Assembly: GCF_000259255.1 (NCBI RefSeq) | Contig: NC_017737.1 | Span: 1,883,647-1,947,646 of the forward strand | Length of the DNA: 64,000 nt | Reading direction: 5' to 3' | DNA from: Helicobacter cetorum MIT 00-7128 | Lineage (GTDB): Bacteria > Campylobacterota > Campylobacteria > Campylobacterales > Helicobacteraceae | In this document: positions 43,612 to 51,770 of the stretch, piece by piece | How the letters are laid out: each line of letters starts with the position of its first letter | Numbering within the stretch: position 1 is the first letter of the stretch | The notes under the pieces: model-generated | The model's database searches: none | Told to the model about the DNA's origin: nothing | What the model saw: the letters and a program-made list of their open reading frames with translations, nothing else | Made by a program: the position numbers and the translations under genes

Positions 43612-43998
43612 TTAATCCAAAAGACTGATAGCTTGTGAATAAAGCTCCATTTGTTTTAAAACCCAATTTTTAAGCTCTTCTACTTTTTGCTCGCTCACAC
43701 CCATTTTGTGTGCGTATTTTTCAATGAGAGCTTTTTCATTTTCATGCCATCTGCTATCAGCTAGGGCAACACCAATTAGCTCTAAAAGTAAGCTATGCTT
43801 AGCTTTATTTTCTGTAAAAATAGGGCTTAGTTCTTCTAGGCTGATTTTTCTTTCTTCAACACCATTTTCACATTGCTTGCTTAAAATCTCAATTTGTGCT
43901 AGTTGCAGTTCGTGGTCTCTCCCATCACTATGCATGACTTCCTTAGTCAAATAGAGCAACACTCCCTGCTGTTCTTGATTTAAAAAATGTAAAAACAT
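43612..43998 (-). CDS. TerB-like protein
   Basis: 128 residues from the ATG at 43996-43998 (MFLHFLNQEQQGVLLYLTKE), preferred over upstream codons because AAGGAG is correctly spaced. The all-helical sequence has TerB-type acidic motifs: VMHSDGRDHELQLAQIEIL in the first half and ADSRWHENEKALIEKYAHKMGV in the second, the pseudo-duplicated arrangement that binds metal in TerB. TerB domains occur with membrane and stress/defence proteins. It is the first gene of the seven-gene run, 70 bp before the glycine-zipper gene, with an A13 tract in its probable promoter. Confidence 0.75.
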   Translation of the reverse strand: MFLHFLNQEQQGVLLYLTKEVMHSDGRDHELQLAQIEILSKQCENGVEERKISLEELSPIFTENKAKHSLLLELIGVALADSRWHENEKALIEKYAHKMGVSEQKVEELKNWVLKQMELYSQAISLLD

Positions 43999-44034
43999 AC
44001 AAAAACTCCTTAATACCAAATAATTGTTTTGCGG

Positions 44035-44056
44035 ATTTTATCGTTTTTTTTTTTTT
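44035..44056 (-). promoter_or_regulatory. A13 tract and -10-like element upstream of the TerB-like gene
   Basis: Minus strand: a run of 13 A (complement of 44044-44056) then CGA and TAAAAT (complement of 44035-44040), 36 nt before the ATG. The tract would sit between -35 and -10, so length changes could alter promoter activity. Confidence 0.5.
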
Positions 44057-44230
44057 GTATGTCAATGGGAAGTTATGAAGAAATTTAAATAATAAAAAAT
44101 ATATTTTATCGTTTATAGAACATAGAGATTATTTTAAAGAATAGCTCTCATAGCCTATCCTTAAAGATAACCTAGATAATGCCTTAGAGGAGTTTAATCT
44201 AAATCTAAGAGCAATTAAAGGAATTTTAAC

Positions 44231-44824
44231 CTACCGATAATACGCTCGTTGCTCTAAGACTAGCGATTCATCTTCTGGGTGTTGCCAAGTGAGTTTGAAG
44301 AGTAATTTATAGCGTCCTTTTTGCTCATCATCTTGCAAATCAAAGCTCAGAGGCTCGCATATGCCATCACAATAAAATTCCCCTAGTAAGCGGGGGGGCT
44401 CTTTGCTTGGATAAGGCATTAAATAAACTTCGGTTTTTATCAATGGGGTATTTTGACCTTGCTTTTCTAATTTTAAATACAAGGTATTATTAGTCTTAAG
44501 CTCCAAAGAATCCGCTAAAAGCTTTTCTTGAGTTTTTTTATTCCCATGTGTGCCTAAAGAATAGTAGGGAAAAATGGGCGTTTTAGCGAGCGAGTCAATG
44601 GGACTCATCTCCACTAAAAGGCGATAATCCTTTTGGAATTGCTTATAAGCTTTAAGCATATGGTTGAAACTCAAATCCACATCATTATGGTTAGCAAAAT
44701 AAACCATATCATTCTTAGGAGAATTTTTAAGCGCAAAAACCACTAATGCAACTACAATCCCCATGCCCCCAATTAACACACTCAAAATCCCTAAAGGCCA
44801 AAAATTCTTACTCTGTTTATCCAT
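44231..44824 (-). CDS. FixH-like membrane-anchored protein downstream of cco genes
   Basis: 197 residues with one N-terminal membrane helix (FWPLGILSVLIGGMGIVVALVVFAL) and a periplasmic domain that begins DMVYFANHNDVDLSFNHMLKAY. In epsilonproteobacteria a protein of this type closes the ccoNOQP cluster and is annotated FixH-like; FixH is associated with cbb3 oxidase assembly/copper supply. A CDGIC pair is present. 14 bp after the preceding gene; same strand as ccoNOQP. Confidence 0.7.
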   Translation of the reverse strand: MDKQSKNFWPLGILSVLIGGMGIVVALVVFALKNSPKNDMVYFANHNDVDLSFNHMLKAYKQFQKDYRLLVEMSPIDSLAKTPIFPYYSLGTHGNKKTQEKLLADSLELKTNNTLYLKLEKQGQNTPLIKTEVYLMPYPSKEPPRLLGEFYCDGICEPLSFDLQDDEQKGRYKLLFKLTWQHPEDESLVLEQRAYYR

Positions 44825-44838
44825 TATCTTATCCTAAA

Positions 44839-45474
44839 TTATGATTTTTTGAAGAAATAAATACCAAAAAATACGCCAAGAAGTGTGAGTAATAATATAT
44901 ATATTGCAACCTTAGAAAAGGTCGCTCCCGTATCAGCGCTAAAATTATCGGCTATTTTAACATGATATTTTTCAGCCAAATTATCTATTGCAACTGAATA
45001 GCCATTCAACAACATGGCTGAAATCCTAGAGCTAGTGTATTCTTTAGCATTGGTAGGTAGTAGTGGCACTATTTTTTCAAAAAAGATTTTTTCAGTATCA
45101 AGCAAATCTTTAGGCTTAGCTACTAGCTCTATTTTCTTTGCATCGTGGTAGAAAAATAATGCTACATAAGGGGGCTTAAGTTTGTTTAAAAAAGCTTGTT
45201 GGTAAGCTTGACGCTCACTTTTAGCGCTAAGATTTATAGGATTTTCTTTAAAATCAGTCATATCTATAACAAAAGAAACCCCCGTTTTAGCATAGAGCTC
45301 ACTAGAAATAGCCTCTATGAGTTGAGCGCTTTTTTCTACTAAACGCCCTTTGGAGTTATTGAAGATATAAGATGTTCCTATAGCCTGGCTTGCACTAGCA
45401 TAGTTAGCCAAAAATAGCATGCCAAAAAGCATGCTTAGTGGTTTAAAAAACCTTTTAAAAAGCTGTCTTATCAA
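44839..45474 (-). CDS. TPM-like periplasmic/membrane protein of the cco cluster
   Basis: 211 residues with an N-terminal signal-like segment (LSMLFGMLFLANYASA), a soluble domain of about 150 residues (VEKSAQLIEAISSELYAKTGVSFVIDMTDF) recalling TPM-type domains, and a C-terminal membrane helix (VAIYILLLTLLGVFFGIYFF). I read TTG at 45472-45474 as the start; it overlaps the stop of the 35-residue gene upstream (TTTGATAA), so the two are translationally coupled. Presumed accessory role at the cbb3 oxidase; not demonstrated. Confidence 0.68.
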   Translation of the reverse strand: MIRQLFKRFFKPLSMLFGMLFLANYASASQAIGTSYIFNNSKGRLVEKSAQLIEAISSELYAKTGVSFVIDMTDFKENPINLSAKSERQAYQQAFLNKLKPPYVALFFYHDAKKIELVAKPKDLLDTEKIFFEKIVPLLPTNAKEYTSSRISAMLLNGYSVAIDNLAEKYHVKIADNFSADTGATFSKVAIYILLLTLLGVFFGIYFFKKS

Positions 45475-45578
45475 AGGCTGAATAAGAATAAATTAGGCAC
45501 AAAAGAAATAACGATTGTCATTGCAATTGTTGCAACTATCATTAAAGCTAATAACTTTTCTAAAGCAGTAAATTTCAT
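45471..45578 (-). CDS. 35-residue single-span membrane protein
   Basis: Small frame from the ATG at 45576-45578 (MKFTALEKLLALMIVATIAM) to TGA at 45471, ending NLFLFSL. It is essentially one transmembrane helix. AAGGAG lies upstream, and the frame overlaps the next gene by 4 bp, both arguing for a real gene. It sits 9 bp after the DUF4006-like gene in the cco cluster and is probably a cbb3-associated peptide. Confidence 0.7.
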   Translation of the reverse strand: MKFTALEKLLALMIVATIAMTIVISFVPNLFLFSL

Positions 45579-45587
45579 AGTATCTCC

Positions 45588-45779
45588 TTACTTCACTAGC
45601 TCATAGTTCTCGTAATTTTTAGAGCTTTTCATCTCTAAAGCATTCGCATCTTTATAGCGATAAAAGTTTGTAGCCTGCTCTTTTTGAACTTGGATTGCCT
45701 TGCAAGCAAAAAATGCCACTATACACAAAAGCACTGCTACTAAAATCAAATTTCCTAATAATCCATTCAAAAACTTCAT
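45588..45779 (-). CDS. DUF4006-type small membrane protein
   Basis: 63 residues: a membrane helix (NGLLGNLILVAVLLCIVAFFACKAIQVQ) then a hydrophilic tail (ATNFYRYKDANALEMKSS). This pattern is the small protein that follows ccoP in Helicobacter and Campylobacter (DUF4006). 15 bp after ccoP. Likely part of the cbb3 oxidase gene set. Confidence 0.8.
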   Translation of the reverse strand: MKFLNGLLGNLILVAVLLCIVAFFACKAIQVQKEQATNFYRYKDANALEMKSSKNYENYELVK

Positions 45780-45794
45780 TTTTAACCCTTTTTC

Positions 45795-46673
45795 TTAATC
45801 TTCTAAAGGTTGCAATGATTTGATAAATTCAGCTAATGCCTTAACTTGCAAATCATTGAAATTCTTATATTTAAACGACGGCATATGCCCAATATTGCCT
45901 CTCTTGCCATGTGTTAGAACATTTCTTAAAAAGCCCTCTGCGCCATAAGTAGTCAAGTTAGCCGCAAAAACTTGATTATCTTGTAATCCCTTGCCATCAC
46001 TTCCATGACAACCCGCACAGCCTGCACTCTCAAATAATTCCTTGCCCTTATCAATAAGTTGAGGGTTTTTAGTCTTTTTGACGCTAGAAATTTCAGCCAT
46101 AACATAACTTGCAATGGCTTTAGCATCTTTTTCGTCCATATCCATAGCTGGCATTTCCCCAGCTAAATAGTCCATGCCTTTAGAACCATGCTTAATCGTA
46201 TCCATAATGCCCTCTTCCTTGCCCCAATGCACCAAGTTTTGAGCGCTATTATGTAAGCCTTCAGCTGTTACACCATGACATTGCGAACAATGCACCAAGA
46301 AGATTCCTTGACCCATATCTACAAGCTCTTTTTGACCCAAGTTTTTCCATTTTTCTTCAAACTTTTTGTTGTATTGCTTGACTTCTTCATTATATTGCCC
46401 AATTTGAGAAAAGCTATTGAGCGGATACCCAAAAAAGAAATACCAAAAAGCATATACAATCACACACATAAAGCTTACTACCCAACCTACAGGAATGTTG
46501 TTAGCAAACTCCCCTATTCCATCAAATAAATGCCCATTATCCATAAGCTCACCTTGAGACTTACTATCACGCATTTCTTTAATGAGTGAGCTTGATTCAT
46601 AAATAGTTAGCACCAAAATCACAAGGGCGGCAACTAAGCCAAAAACATTGATATTATCGCTTAAAAATTCCAT
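45795..46673 (-). CDS. ccoP: cbb3-type cytochrome c oxidase diheme subunit III
   Basis: 292 residues: an N-terminal helix (VFGLVAALVILVLTIY), a second helix (VGWVVSFMCVIVYAFWYFFFGYPL) and two cytochrome c domains with CSQCHG and CAGCHGSDGKG; methionine ligands are probable in GEMPAMDMDE and GHMPSFKYKN. Carries electrons from the bc1 complex to CcoO/CcoN at the periplasmic face. One base pair separates it from ccoQ. Confidence 0.96.
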   Translation of the reverse strand: MEFLSDNINVFGLVAALVILVLTIYESSSLIKEMRDSKSQGELMDNGHLFDGIGEFANNIPVGWVVSFMCVIVYAFWYFFFGYPLNSFSQIGQYNEEVKQYNKKFEEKWKNLGQKELVDMGQGIFLVHCSQCHGVTAEGLHNSAQNLVHWGKEEGIMDTIKHGSKGMDYLAGEMPAMDMDEKDAKAIASYVMAEISSVKKTKNPQLIDKGKELFESAGCAGCHGSDGKGLQDNQVFAANLTTYGAEGFLRNVLTHGKRGNIGHMPSFKYKNFNDLQVKALAEFIKSLQPLED

Positions 46674-46674
46674 C

Positions 46675-46884
46675 TTAGCTTTCCTTTGTTACTACGCTCT
46701 TATGGCGTGGTTCAATCAATTCATCTTCTAAGGTATCATTAAGCACTAAATACCCATAGCGCTCATAATCCACTACACCCTTTCTTTGTTGTCTATACAT
46801 GTTAATAATGTAAGCATAAAGAAAAAGCGTGAAAAGAATGGTAAAAAACACATAAGCAAAAGCTCTCACACTCTCTAAATCCAT
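46675..46884 (-). CDS. ccoQ: cbb3-type cytochrome c oxidase small subunit
   Basis: 69 residues from the ATG at 46882-46884 (MDLESVRAFAYVFFTILFTL); the longer frame overlapping ccoO is less likely. One membrane helix (FAYVFFTILFTLFLYAYI) then a basic cytoplasmic tail (NMYRQQRKGVVDYERYG), the standard CcoQ pattern. It lies between ccoO and ccoP, 10 bp and 1 bp away. Confidence 0.92.
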   Translation of the reverse strand: MDLESVRAFAYVFFTILFTLFLYAYIINMYRQQRKGVVDYERYGYLVLNDTLEDELIEPRHKSVVTKES

Positions 46885-46894
46885 TCTTAACCCC

Positions 46895-47584
46895 CTATTT
46901 CTTTGTGGTAATTCTAGCATTACCCAAACTATTCAAATAAGCAATCAAGGCTACAATCTCTGGCACTTCGCCCTTTGAAATTGCCTCTAATACCCGCTTA
47001 TCTTTCATGTCTTCTGTAATTTTCTTAGCCTCTTCTAAATACGCTTTTTTAGCCTCTTCTAAAGTGCCTAATTTGACACCATTTTCTGCATCATAAGGCA
47101 CGCCAAAGACTTTCTTTTGGGTTAAAGCATCAGCATAGGCGGTCTCAAAATCACTTTTTTTCTTAAATAGATGTTGATAAGCCGGCATAATGCTATGAGG
47201 CACAACGCTTTGTGGGTCAAGCATATGCTTTTCATGCCAATCAGTTGTGCGATAATCCCCTACCCTATGCAAATCAGGGCCAATTCTTTTTGAACCCCAT
47301 AAGAAAGGTCTATCATAGGCATATTCTCCGCTCAAGCTATACGCACCATATCTATCTACTTCAGCTTGGAAAGGGCGAATAAGTTGCGAATGGCAATTAT
47401 AACAACCCTCTTTCATATAGATTTGTCTTCCAGCTATCTCTAAAACGCTATAAGGGCGTAAGCCCTCAATGGGGCGAGCCGATTTAAAGAAGTTAGGCAA
47501 AATCTCAACTAATCCAGCAATAGAAAACACAAACAAAAACGCCAAAGTAAAGAAGAATGGGTTCTTTTCTAAAAAGCTAAACAT
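46895..47584 (-). CDS. ccoO: cbb3-type cytochrome c oxidase monoheme subunit II
   Basis: 229 residues: one N-terminal membrane anchor (FFFTLAFLFVFSIAGLVEILP) and a periplasmic cytochrome c domain with CYNCHSQLIRPFQAEVDRYG, the characteristic CcoO haem site. The later MPAYQHLF segment holds a probable Met ligand. 11 bp after ccoN in the operon. Confidence 0.96.
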   Translation of the reverse strand: MFSFLEKNPFFFTLAFLFVFSIAGLVEILPNFFKSARPIEGLRPYSVLEIAGRQIYMKEGCYNCHSQLIRPFQAEVDRYGAYSLSGEYAYDRPFLWGSKRIGPDLHRVGDYRTTDWHEKHMLDPQSVVPHSIMPAYQHLFKKKSDFETAYADALTQKKVFGVPYDAENGVKLGTLEEAKKAYLEEAKKITEDMKDKRVLEAISKGEVPEIVALIAYLNSLGNARITTKK

Positions 47585-47595
47585 CTCTAACCTCC

Positions 47596-49062
47596 TTACT
47601 TAGCCATAGGTGTAGCATAATTAGGCTCACGCTCTAATTTTCTGCCCGCTGTAATGGTCATAAATACATTGTAAGCAAAGATAATAAATCCAATCAAATA
47701 CATAATGCCTCCAACGCCCCTAATATTATAATAAGGAATCAAAACTCTAACGGTATCAATGAATTGATAAGTGAGATTTCCATATTGATCCACATCTCTC
47801 CACATCATACCTTGCGTGATTCCTGCAATCCACATAGAAGAGAAATAAAGCACAATCCCTAAAGTCATAATCCAAAATTGGAAATCCATAAGTTTTGCTG
47901 AATAAATCTCTCTTTTAAACATTCTAGGCACCATATGATACATACTTGCAATTAGGGTGAATCCTACCCAACCAAGCACACCATCATGCACATGCCCTAC
48001 AATCCAATCGGTAAAGTGTGCTAAAGCATTCACGCTCTTAATAGCTTGGATAGACCCCTCTAAAGTAGAAAGCATATAGAATGTTGATGCAAGCACTAAG
48101 AATTTAATTAAAGGGCTTTCTTTTAATTGATGCCATTGACCACGCATGGTTAATAGCATATTAATGGCTGTTCCCCAAGAAGGCAAAATCAATACCACTG
48201 AAAATACACTAGAGAGAGTTTGCACCCAATCAGGAACGGTAGAATAAATCAAGTGGTGTCCGCCTGCCCAAATATAAACAAACATCAAGCTCCAAAAGGA
48301 AAATAAAGTGAGTTTATAAGAGAAAATAGGCTGACCACTCTCTTTGGGCAAGAAATAATAAATAGTGCCAATCAATCCGCTAGTAAAAACAAAGGCTACT
48401 GCATTATGTCCCCACCACCATTGCACAAGCGCATCATTACTGCCTGAATACATAGAGATAGAATGCCAAATACTTCCCACATCAGCCACAAAATAAGTAG
48501 GAATAGAAAGATTATTGAAAATATACATCACAGCAATGCCTACATAAGTAGCAATGTAATACCATAAGGATACATAAATAGTATTCTCTCTTCTTACCCC
48601 CATACTCCCAAACATGCTAATCCCCCATAGCACCCAAACAATGACTACTAAAATGTCCAAAGGCCACATAAGTTCTGCATATTCTTTGGTTTGATTAACA
48701 CCGGCAAAAAGACTAATAACTGCTAAAACTAGCAATACAATCCATAGCCAAAAATGTAATAATCCTATGAATTTTAAAAATGGATGCTGATGATAAGTGA
48801 TTTTAAGCACCCTTTGACCGATATAATACCAGCTCGCCCAAATACCACCAAGCGTGAAACCATAAATCACAGCATTAGTGTGCAAAGGACGCAAACGACC
48901 AAACAAACCATATTCCCCAGCAATATAGTTAAGCCCCGGAAAAGACAGCTCAAAAGCTAGAACAATTCCTATCAACATTCCCACTATCCCAAAAGCAATC
49001 ATCGCATAGAGAAATAACTTACTTATGGAATAATCATAGCTTAAAGGCGTGCTCTCTTGCAT
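47596..49062 (-). CDS. ccoN: cbb3-type cytochrome c oxidase catalytic subunit I
   Basis: 488 residues from the ATG at 49060-49062 (MQESTPLSYDYSISKLFLYA), chosen over a longer frame whose extra 63 residues are not membrane-like. About 12 membrane helices carry the conserved histidines for the low-spin haem (RPLHTNAVIYGF, WIVGHVHDGVLGWVG) and for the haem b3/CuB centre (VQWWWGHNAVAFVF, GGHHLIYSTVPDW). High-affinity terminal oxidase, the only type expected in gastric Helicobacter. It starts the cco operon. Confidence 0.97.
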   Translation of the reverse strand: MQESTPLSYDYSISKLFLYAMIAFGIVGMLIGIVLAFELSFPGLNYIAGEYGLFGRLRPLHTNAVIYGFTLGGIWASWYYIGQRVLKITYHQHPFLKFIGLLHFWLWIVLLVLAVISLFAGVNQTKEYAELMWPLDILVVIVWVLWGISMFGSMGVRRENTIYVSLWYYIATYVGIAVMYIFNNLSIPTYFVADVGSIWHSISMYSGSNDALVQWWWGHNAVAFVFTSGLIGTIYYFLPKESGQPIFSYKLTLFSFWSLMFVYIWAGGHHLIYSTVPDWVQTLSSVFSVVLILPSWGTAINMLLTMRGQWHQLKESPLIKFLVLASTFYMLSTLEGSIQAIKSVNALAHFTDWIVGHVHDGVLGWVGFTLIASMYHMVPRMFKREIYSAKLMDFQFWIMTLGIVLYFSSMWIAGITQGMMWRDVDQYGNLTYQFIDTVRVLIPYYNIRGVGGIMYLIGFIIFAYNVFMTITAGRKLEREPNYATPMAK

Positions 49063-49235
49063 GCATACTCCTAAATTCTTAGTAATTTTGATAAAGCAAT
49101 GTATATTATAAGACTTTTTGTTTCTAAAAATGATTAATTCATGCAATTTTTTTGTAATATTCTTAGTAGTTTTATTAATATTGACATTAGTTGAGTCAAA
49201 TATACCAAACCAAGTAACATAAGGGTCAATGCTAA

Positions 49236-50682
49236 ATGAAACGATTCGCACTCATTCTTATTCCAATTTTAAGTTCACTATTTTTGTATCTCTTGGCTAA
49301 ACCTAGCGCAATCAACCCCCATGCGTGGCTGTATTTTTGTATCTTTATGGGCATGATTATAGGTTTGATTTTAGAGCCTATGCCCGCAGGACTCATTGCA
49401 TTAAGCGCATTGATTATTTGTGTGTTACTAGGCATTGGCGCTAGTAGTGAAACAATAAAAGGAAGTCAAGCTATTTCTTGGGGGTTAAGTGGTTATAGCA
49501 ATAAAACCGTGTGGCTTGTATTTGTTGCCTTTATTCTAGGATTAGGTTATGAAAAAAGCTTGTTAGGAAAACGCATTGCGTTATTTCTTGTTAGTTTTTT
49601 AGGCAAGACAACTTTAGGATTAGGCTATGCAATTATGATAACAGATTTATTTCTATCGCCCTTTATCCCTAGCAATTCTGCTAGAAGTGGTGGCATACTC
49701 TATCCTATTGTTTCTTCTATCCCACCTTTAATGGGTTCAACTCCAAGTAATAATCCTAAAAAAAATCGGTGCTTACTTAATGTGGGTGGCTCTAGCTTCA
49801 ACTTGTATTACTTCATCAATGTTTTTAACTTCTGCTGCCTTTAACCCTTTAGCTATGGAAATAGCTCATAAAATGGGGGCAAGCGAAATTTCATGGACTT
49901 CTTGGTTTTTAGGCTTTTTGCCTTGCGGAGCAATCTTGCTCTTGCTTGTGCCTTTACTAGCTTATAAAACTTGTGCCCCCACCCTAAAAGGCTCTAAGGA
50001 GGTGAGTTTATGGGCTAAAGAAGAATTAAAGATAATGGGAGCGCTCTCTTTAAAAGAAATTTTAATGCTTAGTCTCACCCTACTAGCCTTACTTGGCTGG
50101 ATTTTTGGCAAATATTTGGGTTTACATGCAAGCACAACCGCACTTATTGCAATGATTTTAATGGTCTTTTTAAGAATCATTAGTTATGAAGATATTATCA
50201 ATAATAAAAGCGCTTTTAATATTTTCTTATTGCTTGGAGCGCTCTTAACCATGGCTAGCGGACTTAAAAATGTGGGCTTTCTAACTTATATAGGTAATCT
50301 TTCCAAAGAAATTTTAGAACATTCTCATTTAAACCCTTTAATCACCATGCTTATTGTTGTAGCACTTTTTTATTTATTGCACTATTTTTTTGCAAGCATT
50401 ACAGCCCATGTGAGCGCTTTAATGGCACTTTTTTTGGGGATTGTTTCAAATATTTATGGAATTAGCTTAAATGAAGTTGCACTATTTTTAATGTTTTCTT
50501 TAGGGATTATGGGTATTCTTACGCCTTATGGAACTGGTCCATCAACTATTTATTATGGGAGTGGGTATATTAAAAGTAAGGATTTTTGGAAATTGGGGTT
50601 GATTTTTGGAATGATATATTTAATAGTGTTTTTAAGCGTATGTGTGCCGTGGGTCAAATATGTAGCATTTAGGTGGTTATGA
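49236..50682 (+). pseudogene. DASS-family 2-oxoglutarate/malate/citrate-type transporter, frameshifted
   Basis: Two overlapping frames together give one transporter of about 480 residues: 49236-49844 (MKRFALILIPILSSLF..., ending in the wrong frame) and the continuation up to 50682 (GAYLMWVALASTCITSSMFLTSAAFNPLAMEIAH...). The break is at an A8 run, 49758-49765: with seven A the reading SNNPKKIGAYLMWVALAS is restored. Motifs of DASS carriers are visible on both sides (DLFLSPFIPSNSARSGG and LTPYGTGPSTIYYGSGYI). It may be a true pseudogene, a phase-off state, or a sequencing artefact at the homopolymer. The stop is directly followed by mutY. Confidence 0.82.
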
Positions 50683-51669
50683 TTGCAAGTTTTACACAAT
50701 GCCCTTTTAAAATGGTATGAAAAACATGGGCGAAAATCCTTGCCCTTTAGGAATCTAAAAGGAATAAATGCTCCTTATGAAATCTATATTAGTGAAGTAA
50801 TGAGCCAACAAACCCAAATTAACACCGTAGTTGAACGCTTTTATTCTCCTTTTTTGCACGCTTTTCCTACCTTAAAAGACTTAGCTAATGCCCCATTAGA
50901 GGAAGTTTTATTGCTCTGGCGTGGTTTAGGCTATTACTCAAGGGCAAAAAATTTAAAAAAAAGCGCTGAAATCTGTGTGAAAGCTTATCATTCACAATTA
51001 CCTAATGACTATCAAAGCCTAATTAAACTCCCCGGAATTGGCGCATACACCGCTAATGCGATTTTATGCTTTGGCTTTAGAGAAAAAGTCGCATGTGTAG
51101 ATGCCAATATCAAAAGAGTGCTTTTAAGGCTTTTTTCTTTAGATTTAGATATAAGCACCAAAGCCTTACAAACAAAGGCTAATGAGTTTCTTAATATTCA
51201 AGAGAGTTTTAATCACAACCAAGCCCTTATTGATATAGGCGCTCTAATTTGCACGCCTAAACCAAAATGTGAAATTTGCCCCTTTAACAATCATTGCTTG
51301 GGTAAAAACAACCTAGACAAACACACTATTAAGAAAAAACAAGAAATTATTCAAGAAGAACGCTATCTAGGAATCGTCATTCAAAATAATCAAATTGCCT
51401 TGCAAAAAGTAGAACAAAAGCTTTATTTTGGCATGCACCATTTCCCTAGCTTAAAAGAAAACTTGCAATTTAAACTCCCTTTTTTAGGAGCTCTAAAACA
51501 TAGCCATACCAAGTTTAAACTCAATTTAAAACTCTACTTAGCTAGTGATGAAGACTTAGAATTTCCCTTTAGTTTCTATAGCGCTAAAGATTTAGAAACC
51601 TTGCCTATAAGCTCTATGACGCTTAAGATTTTGAACTTTTTAAAAGAAAAGAATTTGTTTATGGCTTAA
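50683..51669 (+). CDS. mutY: A/G-specific adenine DNA glycosylase
   Basis: Removes A mispaired with 8-oxoG. 328 residues, TTG start directly after the TGA of the transporter gene, with AGGTGG 6 nt upstream. The N-terminal catalytic domain has SEVMSQQTQINTVVERFY (catalytic Glu in the SEV part), the helix-hairpin-helix LPGIGAYTANAILCFGF with Asp in VACVDANIKRV, and the iron-sulfur motif CTPKPKCEICPFNNHC. The first cysteine spacing is 5 rather than the 6 residues of E. coli. The C-terminal MutT-like domain for 8-oxoG recognition is shorter than in E. coli. Confidence 0.95.
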   Translation: MQVLHNALLKWYEKHGRKSLPFRNLKGINAPYEIYISEVMSQQTQINTVVERFYSPFLHAFPTLKDLANAPLEEVLLLWRGLGYYSRAKNLKKSAEICVKAYHSQLPNDYQSLIKLPGIGAYTANAILCFGFREKVACVDANIKRVLLRLFSLDLDISTKALQTKANEFLNIQESFNHNQALIDIGALICTPKPKCEICPFNNHCLGKNNLDKHTIKKKQEIIQEERYLGIVIQNNQIALQKVEQKLYFGMHHFPSLKENLQFKLPFLGALKHSHTKFKLNLKLYLASDEDLEFPFSFYSAKDLETLPISSMTLKILNFLKEKNLFMA

Positions 51670-51770
51670 AAATATATTGATAAAAGTTTTTAGGGCTATT
51701 CATAGCCAATGTGAAACCCCTAAAATAACACAGACATTTTAGAGCTATTAAAATAGCTCTAAAACTTTAA

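Noticed and set aside
47596..49251. Extended ccoN frame with 63 extra N-terminal residues
   Set aside because: The extension is not membrane-like or conserved in type, and the ATG at 49060-49062 begins the expected CcoN N-terminus.
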